This document shows, in pieces, positions 33,847 through 42,804 of a stretch of DNA of 64,000 nt; position 1 is the first letter of the stretch; every line of letters starts with the position of its first letter. The DNA lies in contig NZ_BMWG01000016.1 in assembly GCF_014651115.1 (NCBI RefSeq), forward strand, positions 51,468 through 115,467. The letters run 5' to 3'. The DNA is from Streptomyces inusitatus (lineage in GTDB: Bacteria > Actinomycetota > Actinomycetes > Streptomycetales > Streptomycetaceae). The translations under genes and the position numbers were made by a program. The notes under the pieces are model-generated. The model saw only the letters and a program-made list of their open reading frames with translations. It had not been told where the DNA came from and made no database searches.

Positions 33847-34602
33847 TCAGCCGCTCGCCGACCAGAGATAGCGGTGTTCGGGCCGGCCGGTCTCGCCGTA
33901 CTTGAGGCTGAGCCGGACCCTGCCCGTGCGCTCCAGCAGCTTCAGATAGCGCTGGGCGGTCTGCCGGCTCACCCCGGAGCGCTCGGCGATCTCCTGGGTG
34001 GACAGCGGCCCCTCGGCCGCCAGCAGTACCTGCCGCACCACCTCGGCGGTGGTGGGGGAGTGCCCCTTGGGCAGGTCCGGGGTGATCGAACCGGCCGACA
34101 GCGCGCCGAAGATGCGGTCCACCTCGGCCTGTTCCGCCTCGCCGCCCCGGCCCAGGGTGCGGCGGAGTCCCGCGTACGCCTCCAGTTTGGTGCGCAGCCC
34201 GGCGAAGTTGAACGGTTTCACCAGGTACTGGAGAGCGCCGTGGCGCATCGCGGCCTGGACGGTGGCCACGTCGCGAGCGGCCGTCACCATGATCACATCG
34301 GTGTGGTGGCCGAGCCCGCGCAGCTCCCGGACGACCGCGAGGCCGTTTCCGTCCGGCAGATAGTGGTCCATGAGGATCAGATCGGCGGGGGAGTCGGCGA
34401 TCCGGGCGAGCGCTTCGGCGGCCGAGTGGGCCACGGCGGAGACCCGGAAACCGGGCACTTTGGCGACATAGGCCGCGTTGATTCCCGCGACACGGACGTC
34501 GTCGTCCACGACCAGGACGTCGATCACCTCATGGGCCGCCGCGGCCCCGCCGGCCTGCTGGGGACGGGCCGGGGCCAGTCCTCGCGTCCATCCGTCGTTC
34601 AT
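33847..34602 (-). CDS. CitB/DcuR-type response regulator
   Basis: A 251-residue response regulator. The receiver domain (26-150) has the acidic pocket VVDDD and the phosphorylated Asp79 in LILMDHYLPDG. The output domain is a winged helix (STQEIAERSGVSRQTAQRYLKLLERTG near 200-230), the DcuR/CitB layout that responds to C4-dicarboxylates or citrate. Its ATG overlaps the kinase stop (ATGA), so the pair is coupled. The neighbouring citrate-synthase-like genes make dicarboxylate or citrate metabolism the likely target. Confidence 0.88.
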   Translation of the reverse strand: MNDGWTRGLAPARPQQAGGAAAAHEVIDVLVVDDDVRVAGINAAYVAKVPGFRVSAVAHSAAEALARIADSPADLILMDHYLPDGNGLAVVRELRGLGHHTDVIMVTAARDVATVQAAMRHGALQYLVKPFNFAGLRTKLEAYAGLRRTLGRGGEAEQAEVDRIFGALSAGSITPDLPKGHSPTTAEVVRQVLLAAEGPLSTQEIAERSGVSRQTAQRYLKLLERTGRVRLSLKYGETGRPEHRYLWSASG

Positions 34603-36269
34603 CGTGCCTCCGCGGTGCCGGCGGGCTCGGGCTCGGGGTCCGGCTCGGTCCCGGTCAGATCGCTCAGGGCCTCGGGGAGCACCACGACGAACTCCGCGCC
34701 GCCGCCCTCGGCCTCGCGGACCCGGGCGCTGCCGCCCTGGCGCTCCGCGAGCCGTCGCACCAGCGCCAGACCGAGGCCGCGCTTGCCGTGGGCCGGCAGC
34801 TCCTTGGTGGTCCAGCCCTCGGTGAAGATCAGTTCGCGCTGTTCGGCCGGGACGCCGGGGCCGCTGTCGGCGACCCGGAGCACGGCGGTGCGGCCCTCGG
34901 AGTGCATCTCGACCTCGATCCTCGGGTCGGCGGACCCGCAGGCCGCGTCCATGGCGTTGTCCACGAGATTGCCCACGACCGTGACCAGTCCGCGCGGGTC
35001 CACCAGCCGGTCCGGCAGCAGGGTCTCCGGGGCGAGCCGCAGGGAGACGCCGCGCTCGGCGGCCACCGTCGCCTTGCCGACCAGCAGGGAGGCCAGCAGC
35101 GGGTCGTGGACCTTCTCGGTGACCTGCTCGGCGGTGGCCCGGTGCACCCCGACCACCTCGGTGACGAAGTCGACGGCCTCCTCGTGCATCTCCAGCTCCA
35201 GCAGCCCGAGCAGGGTGTGCAGCCGGTTGGCGTGCTCGTGGTCCTGGGCGCGCAGGGCGTCGATCAGGCCGTGGGTGGAGTCCAGCTCCCGGCCGAGCTG
35301 CTCCAGCTCGGTGCGGTCGCGCAGGGTGGCGACCGCGCCGCCGTCGTGCGTGGGCATCCGGTTGGCGATCAGCACCCGGTGGCCGCGCACGGTCACCAGG
35401 TCCTCGCCGGTGACCCGGCCCGTCAGTACGTCGGTGGTGCGGCCCTCGCCCAGCAGCTGTTCGAGCGGCAGCCCCCGGCCGTTGGACTCCAGCCCGAGCA
35501 GCCGCTGCGCCTCGTCGTTCATCAGCCGGATCCGGCCCTTGGGGTCGAGCGCGACGACGCCCTCGCGGATCCCGTGCAGCATCGCCTCACGCTCGGCGAG
35601 CAGTGCGGAGATATCGGAGAACGCCAGGTCATGGGTCTGCCGCTGGAGTCGGCGGGAGATCAGATAGGCGGCGATCGCGCCGGCGGCCAGTGCGCCGCCC
35701 GCGTACAGCAGCAGTCCGGGGATGGCGGAGAACAGCCGGTCGCGGACGCTGTCGTACTCGATGCCGACGGAGACCGCGCCGATGATCCGGCCCTCGTCGT
35801 CGTGGAGCGGGACCTTCCCCCGGGCGGAGCGGCCGAGGGTGCCGCTGTCGATCTCCATCACCTCGCGGCCCGCGAGAGCGGCGCTGGGGTCGGTGGAGAC
35901 CACCTTGCCGATCTGGTCCAGGGAGGTGTGCGACCAGCGGACTCCGCTGGTGTCCATGACCACGACATACTCGGCGTCGGTGGCCCGGCGGATCCGTTCG
36001 GCCTCGGCCTGGACGGGGCCCGTGGCGGTGGGACGGGTGTGGGTGAGCCCGTTGACGATCTCCGGGGAGGAGGCGGTCTGGGCGATGGCGAGCGCCCGGC
36101 GCATGGCCTGATCGTCCAGCTGGGCGCTGAGCGGCGCGAGGAAGAAGCCGGTCGCCAGCACGGTGACCCCGGTGGCGATGGCCAGCTGCATCAGCAGGAC
36201 CTGCGAGAAGACCCGCTGGGGCCAGCCCAGGCGCAGGCGTCTGGGCGGGGCTGTGGGTTCGGGTCTCAT
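34599..36269 (-). CDS. CitA/DcuS-type sensor histidine kinase
   Basis: A 556-residue membrane kinase. Two membrane spans (21-45 and 183-203) flank an extracytoplasmic PDC/Cache sensor domain (46-182) of the citrate/C4-dicarboxylate type. A cytoplasmic PAS domain (225-320) precedes the kinase core, with the likely phospho-His344 in AQDHEHANRLHT, the N box NLVDNAMDAA and the G box GKRGLGLALVRRL. It pairs with the response regulator that overlaps it. Confidence 0.9.
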   Translation of the reverse strand: MRPEPTAPPRRLRLGWPQRVFSQVLLMQLAIATGVTVLATGFFLAPLSAQLDDQAMRRALAIAQTASSPEIVNGLTHTRPTATGPVQAEAERIRRATDAEYVVVMDTSGVRWSHTSLDQIGKVVSTDPSAALAGREVMEIDSGTLGRSARGKVPLHDDEGRIIGAVSVGIEYDSVRDRLFSAIPGLLLYAGGALAAGAIAAYLISRRLQRQTHDLAFSDISALLAEREAMLHGIREGVVALDPKGRIRLMNDEAQRLLGLESNGRGLPLEQLLGEGRTTDVLTGRVTGEDLVTVRGHRVLIANRMPTHDGGAVATLRDRTELEQLGRELDSTHGLIDALRAQDHEHANRLHTLLGLLELEMHEEAVDFVTEVVGVHRATAEQVTEKVHDPLLASLLVGKATVAAERGVSLRLAPETLLPDRLVDPRGLVTVVGNLVDNAMDAACGSADPRIEVEMHSEGRTAVLRVADSGPGVPAEQRELIFTEGWTTKELPAHGKRGLGLALVRRLAERQGGSARVREAEGGGAEFVVVLPEALSDLTGTEPDPEPEPAGTAEAR

Positions 36270-36332
36270 GCTTAAGAACGGTAAACGGCTCCGAGGCCTT
36301 TCCGAAATTCGACCTTCGAAGATGTCTTCGAA

Positions 36333-37619
36333 TCAGGGGCGGGGATCCGTGCCGGAGGGCGGCGGCACCGGGGGGCGGCGGCCGGTGTAGTGGCCGCTGA
36401 CCCGGAGGCGGAGGGAGCGTTCCCCGTACTCCTCCAGGGCGTGGGCGATCCAGCCCGCCGTGCGCGCGACGGCGAAGATCGTCTCGCCGGCCTCGGGCTT
36501 CATCCCCGAGGCGGCCGACAGCACCGCGAGCGCCAGATCCACATTGGCGTTCAGCTCCGTCTGGCGTGCGGCCACCGCCTCCACCTCGCGGGCGGCCTCC
36601 AGCGCGGCCCGGGCGGACGGGATCCGCTCCAGCACGGTGAAGAGGGCCTCCGCGCGCGGGTCCCGGCCCGGATAGAGGCCGTGCCCGAGCCCCGGCACCC
36701 GCCGTCCGGCCCGCAGATGGTCCGCGACCACGGGGCCCGCGCCGCCCCGCTCCAGCACCTCCGCGAGCATTCGGTGCGCCAGTCCGCTGGCGGCTCCGTG
36801 CAGGGGTCCGTCGAGCGCGCCGAGCCCGGCCGAGACCACGGCGTACGGATGGGCCCTGGTGGACGCCGCCACCCGGACGGCCAGCGTCGACGCGGCCAGG
36901 TCGTGGTCGATGAGCAGGGCCAGCGCCATGTCGAGCGCCGCCAGGGAGGCCTCGTCGGGGTCCTCGGCGGTCAGCCGGGGCCAGAGGCGGAAGGCGATGA
37001 GCCGCTCCCTGTCGTCGCCGGGCTCGGGGGCGCCCGGGCGGCCGACGGCCTCCGGGAGCGCGTCGACGAGCGTCGGGATCAGCATTCTGGCGCTGCCGAG
37101 CACCGCGTCCCGGCCGAGGTCGAAGCGGACCGGATCGGTGATCGCGGCGGCGATCACCGCCGCCCGCAGCCGGTCGGCCGAGCCGCTGCCCCGGGGCAGC
37201 GCGGCCATCGCGCGGCGGGCCGCCGCGAGCGCCTCCGGAGGGGCGGTGAAGCGGGTGCCGGGTGTCAGCGTGCCGGTCCAGAGCCAGTCGGCGATCTCCT
37301 CGTAGTGGTGCCGCCGGGCCAGCTCGGTGGCGTCCACCCCGCGGAAGTAGTACCGGTCCCGGTCGATCAGCGTGATGCCCGTACGGATCCGGCCGCCGGC
37401 CTCGCCGCCCGCCGGGGGCTCCCGGCGGCCCCTGCGGGCGAGCGCGTCGACCTCCCGGCCGTCGAAGGTGCTGCCCCGCCCGCCCGGCTCGCGGTGGCTG
37501 GTGAGCTGCCCCCGGCTGACATAGGCGTACAGCGTCGCGGGCTTCACCCCCAGCCGTTCGGCCGCCTCGCGGGTGGTCAGCCGCTCCGTGCCGCCCGCCG
37601 CCGCACCATGATCCGTCAT
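36333..37619 (-). CDS. Citrate-synthase-like protein with N-terminal MerR-type HTH
   Basis: A 428-residue fusion. Residues 8-60 are a MerR/excisionase helix-turn-helix (LTTREAAERLGVKPATLYAYVSRGQL). The rest is a citrate synthase fold: YYFRGVDATELARRHHYEEIADWLW, DGPLHGAASG, and GLGHGLYPGRDPRAE with the active-site His and Arg. It could be an enzyme, a DNA-binding sensor of oxaloacetate or acetyl-CoA, or both. ATG 37619 was chosen; a GTG at 37634 is also open. It diverges from a second citrate synthase gene across a palindromic operator. Confidence 0.85.
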   Translation of the reverse strand: MTDHGAAAGGTERLTTREAAERLGVKPATLYAYVSRGQLTSHREPGGRGSTFDGREVDALARRGRREPPAGGEAGGRIRTGITLIDRDRYYFRGVDATELARRHHYEEIADWLWTGTLTPGTRFTAPPEALAAARRAMAALPRGSGSADRLRAAVIAAAITDPVRFDLGRDAVLGSARMLIPTLVDALPEAVGRPGAPEPGDDRERLIAFRLWPRLTAEDPDEASLAALDMALALLIDHDLAASTLAVRVAASTRAHPYAVVSAGLGALDGPLHGAASGLAHRMLAEVLERGGAGPVVADHLRAGRRVPGLGHGLYPGRDPRAEALFTVLERIPSARAALEAAREVEAVAARQTELNANVDLALAVLSAASGMKPEAGETIFAVARTAGWIAHALEEYGERSLRLRVSGHYTGRRPPVPPPSGTDPRP

Positions 37620-37645
37620 GTGCACACCGTACACACTCCCTCTTC

Positions 37646-37669
37646 ATATTGATTCAATCAATATTGACA
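37646..37669. promoter_or_regulatory. Palindromic operator and -35 between the two citrate synthase genes
   Basis: ATATTGATTCAATCAATAT (37646-37664) is a perfect 9-bp inverted repeat with one central base, AT-rich against its surroundings. A TTGACA -35 (37664-37669) abuts it, facing the rightward gene. A regulator bound here would control both genes; the HTH citrate synthase itself is the obvious candidate. Confidence 0.65.
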
Positions 37670-37722
37670 CTCCATGAGTCAAGAGTGGAGAGTCGAATCA
37701 ACTTTTGAGTGAGGAGAACTCC

Positions 37723-38898
37723 GTGAACGCCATCGACAGCAGCACCGCCGTGGCCACCGCCGTGGCCGCCGTGCCCCGGGGGCTCGCCGGCGTCGTCGTC
37801 ACCGACACCGCCCTGGGGGACGTCAGGGGCCGTGAGGGCTTCTACCACTACCGCCAGTACTCGGCCGTCGACCTCGCGCGGAGCAGGGGATTCGAGGACG
37901 TCTGGCATCTGATGCACCACGGACGGCTCCCGGACGCGGCCGAGCGCGACGCCTTCCTCGCCCGCACCGCCGCCCTGCGCGAGGCCCCGGCGGAGATCCG
38001 CGACGCCCTCCCCGCCATCGCCCGGGCGAGCGCCCCCTCCGGCCCGCTCGCCGGGCTGCGGACAGCCCTCTCGCTGCTCGGGGCCTCCGCCGGGATGCGC
38101 CCCGTGTACGACCTCGACGCCGAGGCCCGCGGCGCCGACGCCCTCGCCCTCTGCGCCCTCGTACCCACCCTGCTCACCGCGCTCCACCGGCTCGGCCGGG
38201 GCCTGGAGCCGGTCCGTCCCCGCGAGGACCTGCCGTACGCCGCCAACTACCTGTACATGCTCACCGGCGCCGAGCCGGACCCCGACCGGGCCCGGGCGAT
38301 CGAGCGGTACCTCATCTCCACCGTCGACCACGGCTTCAACGCCTCCACCTTCACCGCACGGGTGATCGCCTCCACCGGCGCGGACGTCGCCGCCGCGCTG
38401 ACCGGCGCGATCGGGGCGCTCTCCGGGCCCCTGCACGGCGGCGCGCCCAGCCGCGCCCTGGACACCCTCGACGCCATCGGCACCCCCGACCGGATCCGGC
38501 CCTGGATCACCGAACGCGTCCTCGCGGGCGAGCGGATCATGGGCTTCGGCCACCCCGTCTACCGCACCGAGGACCCGCGCTCACGGATGCTGCGCTCCAT
38601 CGCCGAGAGCTTCGGCGGCCCGCTGGTGGAGCTGGCCGTCCAGGTGGAGCGGGAGGTCGTCGCGATCCTCGCGGAACTCAAGCCGGGCCGGGAGCTGCAC
38701 ACCAATGTGGAGTTCTACGCCGGGGTGGTCATGGAGCTGTGCGGACTGCCGCGCCAGATGTTCACCCCCACCTTCTGCGCGGCCCGCACGGTCGGCTGGA
38801 GCGCCCATATCCTGGAGCAGTCGGCGGACTCGAAGATCATCCGTCCGGCGGCCCGCTACAGCGGACCGCCCCCGCCGCAGCCCGTACCCGCAGTCTGA
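37723..38898 (+). CDS. Citrate synthase / 2-methylcitrate synthase-like
   Basis: A 391-residue citrate synthase family enzyme joining an acyl-CoA to an oxo-acid. The GTG at 37723 follows GAGGAG (37711-37716). Motifs: GVVVTDTALGDVRGREGFYHYRQ at the head, DHGFNASTFTARVIAST near 205, GPLHGGAPSRA near 232, and MGFGHPVYRTEDPRSRML near 270, where family members usually have HRVY. The short length matches bacterial type I enzymes. Whether it makes citrate or methylcitrate cannot be told. It is followed at 12 bases by a CobW-type GTPase gene. Confidence 0.9.
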   Translation: MNAIDSSTAVATAVAAVPRGLAGVVVTDTALGDVRGREGFYHYRQYSAVDLARSRGFEDVWHLMHHGRLPDAAERDAFLARTAALREAPAEIRDALPAIARASAPSGPLAGLRTALSLLGASAGMRPVYDLDAEARGADALALCALVPTLLTALHRLGRGLEPVRPREDLPYAANYLYMLTGAEPDPDRARAIERYLISTVDHGFNASTFTARVIASTGADVAAALTGAIGALSGPLHGGAPSRALDTLDAIGTPDRIRPWITERVLAGERIMGFGHPVYRTEDPRSRMLRSIAESFGGPLVELAVQVEREVVAILAELKPGRELHTNVEFYAGVVMELCGLPRQMFTPTFCAARTVGWSAHILEQSADSKIIRPAARYSGPPPPQPVPAV

Positions 38899-38910
38899 GA
38901 GAGGCCACAG

Positions 38911-40044
38911 GTGAGCCCCGTCCCCGCGCCGAGCGACCAGATCCCCGTCATCGTCCTGACGGGCTTCCTCGGATCGGGCAAGACCACCTTGCTCAACCAT
39001 CTCCTGAGGGCCTCCCGCGGCACCCGGATCGGCGCGATCGTCAATGACTTCGGCTCCATCGAGATCGACGCCATGACCGTGGCCGGACAGCTCGGCGACT
39101 CCACGGTCTCCCTCGGCAACGGCTGTCTGTGCTGCGCCGTCGACGCCAGTGAACTCGACGTCTTCCTGGAGAAGCTCGCCCGCCCCGCCGCCCGCCTCGA
39201 TGTGATCGTGATCGAGGCGAGCGGACTCGCCGAGCCGCAGGAACTCGTCCGGATGGTGCTCGCCAGCGAGAACGAGCGGATCGTGTACGGCGGGCTCGTC
39301 GAGGTCGTCGACGCGGCCGAGTACGAGTCCACCCGCGAGCGGCACCCCGAGATCGACCGCCATCTCGCCGTCGCCGATCTGATCGTCCTCAACAAGACCG
39401 ACCGGGTCGGCGCGGCCGGACTCGACCGGCTGCGCACGGCGCTCGGCACCGGGACGGCGGTCGTCGAGGCCGTCCACGGCCGGGTCGACCCTGAACTGTT
39501 CTTCGACCGCAGACCGGCCGCCGAGCGGGTGGGACAGCTCGCCTTCGAAGAAGATCTGCTGGACGAGGACGACAACGGCGGTGACGGCGAGGGCGACGGC
39601 TGCGGGGTCCGCGGCAGCCACGCTTCCCACCTGCACACCGGATACGAGAGCGTCTCCTTCACCACGCCGGAACCGCTGCATCCGCGGCGGCTGCTGGAGT
39701 TCCTCGACGCCCGCCCCGAAGGGCTCTACCGGATCAAGGGATTCGTCGGCTTCGGCCCGGCCGATCCGCGCAACCGGTACGCCGTCCACGCCGTCGGGCG
39801 GTTTCTGCGCTTCTACCCCGAGCCCTGGCCGGCCGGTGCCGAACGCCTCTCCCGGCTGGTGCTGATCGGCTCCGGGATCGACGGCCCCGGCCTGCTCAAA
39901 GGCCTCGACGCCGCCCGGGTCACCTCCCCGGCGGACCAGCCCGACGAACGGAGCCTCTGGGGCGTCCTGCGGTATGTGCCCCGACCGGGGGACGGCGCGG
40001 ACGCCGAGGATCCCGAGAACGACATGGACCCCGAGGCTTTCTAG
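38911..40044 (+). CDS. COG0523/CobW-family GTPase, metal chaperone type
   Basis: A 377-residue G3E-family P-loop GTPase, a group that hands metals (zinc, cobalt, iron) to client enzymes. The GTG follows GAGAGAGG. It has Walker A in GFLGSGKTT near 20, the metal motif GCLCC near 72, EASGLAEP near 102 and NKTD near 156. A short Asp/Gly/His-rich loop (DEDDNGGDGEGDGCG, then SHASHLH) near 220-245 could bind metal. The C-terminal CobW domain follows. The close fit to the citrate synthase gene suggests co-transcription, but the client is unclear. Confidence 0.88.
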   Translation: MSPVPAPSDQIPVIVLTGFLGSGKTTLLNHLLRASRGTRIGAIVNDFGSIEIDAMTVAGQLGDSTVSLGNGCLCCAVDASELDVFLEKLARPAARLDVIVIEASGLAEPQELVRMVLASENERIVYGGLVEVVDAAEYESTRERHPEIDRHLAVADLIVLNKTDRVGAAGLDRLRTALGTGTAVVEAVHGRVDPELFFDRRPAAERVGQLAFEEDLLDEDDNGGDGEGDGCGVRGSHASHLHTGYESVSFTTPEPLHPRRLLEFLDARPEGLYRIKGFVGFGPADPRNRYAVHAVGRFLRFYPEPWPAGAERLSRLVLIGSGIDGPGLLKGLDAARVTSPADQPDERSLWGVLRYVPRPGDGADAEDPENDMDPEAF

Positions 40045-40050
40045 CCGTCC

Positions 40051-40092
40051 CACCCCGGTACGCCGGTACGCCACCCCGGTACGCCGGTGCGC
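40051..40092. repeat. Tandem 21-bp repeat, two copies
   Basis: Two 21-base units (40051-40071 and 40072-40092) differ at one base. Each unit itself contains GGTACGCCGGTACGC-type internal repetition. It lies just behind the GTPase stop. Confidence 0.8.
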
Positions 40093-40114
40093 GCCGCCGT
40101 CGGGCGCGCACCGG
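40084..40114. terminator. Bidirectional terminator GTPase / parC
   Basis: CCGGTGCGCGCC (40084-40095) and GGCGCGCACCGG (40103-40114) make a perfect 12-bp stem with a 7-base loop between the convergent genes. Confidence 0.75.
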
Positions 40115-40125
40115 TGGTACGGGAC

Positions 40126-42576
40126 TCAGCTCGCCGGCCCCGCCAGCACCGCCACGTCCGACAGCGGCGGTGTGCCCGAGCCGTCCCGGCGCGGATCCGG
40201 CTCGGGGAGCCGCGAGGGGGTGCCGTTCTTCTGTGCCGCGCGGGCCGGGGCGGGACCCGCCCAGGCCAGCAGCAGGATGTCCTCGCCCTTCAGGAAGCGC
40301 TGGCAGCGCACCCCGCCGGTGGCCCGGCCCTTGCGCGGATACTGATCGAAGGGAGTGAGCTTCACCGAGGTCACCGAGGCGTCAAGCGCGCCCGTCGAGC
40401 CCGCCGCGGTGAACACCGCCGCGTCCGCCGCCGGATCCACCGCAGTGAACGAGAGCACCCGGGCCCCGTCGGCCAGCTTGATGCCCGCCATGCCGCCCGC
40501 CGCCCGGCCCTGCGGCCGGACCTGCGAGGCCGGATAGCGCAGCAACTGGGCGTCGGAGGTGATGAAGACCAGATCCTCCTCGCCGGTGCGCAGCTCCGCG
40601 CCGCCGACGATCCGGTCACCGTCCTTGAGGGTGATGACCTCCAGCTCCTCCTTGTTCGCCGGATAGTCCGGCACCACCCGCTTCACCACACCCTGGAGCG
40701 TGCCGAGCGCCAGCCCGGGCGAGGTCTCGGAGAGCGTGGTCAGACAGATCACGCTCTCGCCCGCCTCCAGCGAGAGGAACTCGGAGAGCGGCGCGCCGCC
40801 GGAGAGATTCGGCGCGGTCGCGGTCTGGGGCAGCTGAGGAAGGTCGATCACCGCCAGCCGCAGCAGCCGCCCGGCCGAGGTCACCGCGCCCACATCGGCC
40901 CGCGCGGTCGCCAGCACCGCCGAGACGATCAGATCGTGCTTGGCGCGCCCGGCCCCGGGCTCCGGGAGGGGCTCGCCCGTCGCCGTGCGCGCCAGCAGCC
41001 CGGTCGAGGAGAGCAGCACCCGGCACGGGTCGTCCGCGACCTCCAGGGCCACCGCGGCGACCGGGGCCGCCCCCGACTCCAGCAGCACGGTGCGCCGCTC
41101 GGTGGCGAACTTCTTCGCGACCGCCGCCAGTTCCCCCGAGACCAGCTTGCGCAGCTCGGCGTCCGACTCCAGGATCCGGGTCAGCGCCTCGATCTCCTCG
41201 GTCAGCCGGTCGCGCTCGCTCTCCAGCTCGATCCGGTCGAACCGGGTCAGCCGGCGCAGCGGGGTGTCCAGGATGTACTGGGTCTGGATGTCGCTGAGGG
41301 AGAAGCGCTCGATCAGCCGCTCCTTGGCCTGCGCCGAATTCTCGCTGGAGCGGATGAGCCGGATCACCTCGTCGATGTCGATCAGCGCGACGAGCAGGCC
41401 CTCCACCAGATGCAGCCGGTCGCGACGCTTGCCGCGCCGGAACTCGCTGCGGCGGCGGACCACGGTGAAGCGGTGGTCGAGATAGACCTCCAGCAGCTCC
41501 TTGAGCCCCAGGGTCAGCGGCTGGCCGTCCACCAGCGCCACATTGTTGATGCCGAAGGACTCCTCCATCGGCGTCAGCTTGTAGAGCTGCTCCAGCACGG
41601 CCTCCGGCACGAAGCCGTTCTTGATCTCGATGACCAGACGGAGCCCGTGGGACCGGTCGGTGAGGTCCTTCACATCGGCGATGCCCTGGAGCTTCTTCGA
41701 GCCGACCAGGTCCTTGATCTTGGCGATCACCTTCTCGGGGCCCACCGAGAACGGCAGTTCGGTGACGACCAGGCCCTTGCGGCGGGCGGTGACGTCCTCC
41801 ACCGCCACCGTGGCACGGATCTTGAAGGTGCCCCGGCCCGAGGCGTACGCGTCCTTGATGCCGGACAGGCCCACGATCCGGCCACCGGTCGGCAGATCGG
41901 GACCCGGGATGAAACGCATCAGCGTCTCCAGGTCCGCGCCCGGGTGCCTGATCAGATGGCGGGCCGCGGCGACGACCTCGCCCAGATTGTGCGGCGGCAT
42001 ATTGGTCGCCATGCCGACCGCGATCCCGGACGAGCCGTTGACCAGCAGATTCGGATAGGCGGCGGGGAGTGCGACGGGCTCCCGCTCCTGGCCGTCGTAG
42101 TTCGGCGAGAAATCGACCGTGTCCTCGTCGATCGACTCGGTCATCAGCGAGGTGGCGTCCGCCATCCGGCACTCGGTGTACCGCATGGCGGCCGGCGGGT
42201 CGTCATTGCCCAGCGAACCGAAGTTGCCGTGGCCGTCGACGAGCGGGACGCGCATCGAGAACGGCTGGGCCATCCGCACCAGCGCGTCATAGATCGACGC
42301 GTCACCGTGCGGATGCAGCTTGCCCATGACCTCGCCCACGACCCGGGCGCACTTCACATAGCCCCGGTCGGGCCGGAGCCCCATCTCGTTCATCTGGTAG
42401 ACGATCCGGCGCTGCACCGGCTTCAGACCGTCACGGGCGTCGGGCAGGGCACGGGAGTAGATCACCGAGTAGGCGTACTCAAGGAAGGAGCCCTGCATCT
42501 CGTCGACGACGTCGATGTCGAGGATCCGCTCCTCGAAATCTTCGGGCGGCGGGGTTTTCGTGCTGCGGCGGGCCAT
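40126..42576 (-). CDS. parC: DNA topoisomerase IV subunit A
   Basis: An 816-residue type IIA topoisomerase breakage-reunion subunit, the partner of ParE. The N-terminal winged-helix domain has the catalytic Tyr133 in AAMRYTECRM and the quinolone-region segment HPHGDASIYDALVRMAQ. The C-terminal half is a beta-pinwheel with GyrA-box-like repeats (VRPQGRAAGGMAGIKL, and KGRATGGVRCQRF). The tail after residue 780 is low complexity. The ATG at 42576 is about 13 bases from GAAGGAG, a rather long spacing. Confidence 0.94.
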   Translation of the reverse strand: MARRSTKTPPPEDFEERILDIDVVDEMQGSFLEYAYSVIYSRALPDARDGLKPVQRRIVYQMNEMGLRPDRGYVKCARVVGEVMGKLHPHGDASIYDALVRMAQPFSMRVPLVDGHGNFGSLGNDDPPAAMRYTECRMADATSLMTESIDEDTVDFSPNYDGQEREPVALPAAYPNLLVNGSSGIAVGMATNMPPHNLGEVVAAARHLIRHPGADLETLMRFIPGPDLPTGGRIVGLSGIKDAYASGRGTFKIRATVAVEDVTARRKGLVVTELPFSVGPEKVIAKIKDLVGSKKLQGIADVKDLTDRSHGLRLVIEIKNGFVPEAVLEQLYKLTPMEESFGINNVALVDGQPLTLGLKELLEVYLDHRFTVVRRRSEFRRGKRRDRLHLVEGLLVALIDIDEVIRLIRSSENSAQAKERLIERFSLSDIQTQYILDTPLRRLTRFDRIELESERDRLTEEIEALTRILESDAELRKLVSGELAAVAKKFATERRTVLLESGAAPVAAVALEVADDPCRVLLSSTGLLARTATGEPLPEPGAGRAKHDLIVSAVLATARADVGAVTSAGRLLRLAVIDLPQLPQTATAPNLSGGAPLSEFLSLEAGESVICLTTLSETSPGLALGTLQGVVKRVVPDYPANKEELEVITLKDGDRIVGGAELRTGEEDLVFITSDAQLLRYPASQVRPQGRAAGGMAGIKLADGARVLSFTAVDPAADAAVFTAAGSTGALDASVTSVKLTPFDQYPRKGRATGGVRCQRFLKGEDILLLAWAGPAPARAAQKNGTPSRLPEPDPRRDGSGTPPLSDVAVLAGPAS

Positions 42577-42804
42577 CGCGGCTGCTGCTCCTTCACGTAC
42601 CGGATCGGGAACTGACGCGGACCATTGTGTCCCGTCCCACTGACAACACCCGACGCGACCCGGGCGGACGTGCCCGGACGGGTCCCGCGGGCCGCCGAAA
42701 GGGACCGGCCGGAACCCGGGAACTTCGCCAGCTGTCAGCCCGCGTGCATACAGTGGCGGTGCTGGGAAAACAACACCCCAAGCATCGCGATCGAAGGGAC
42801 GTAC

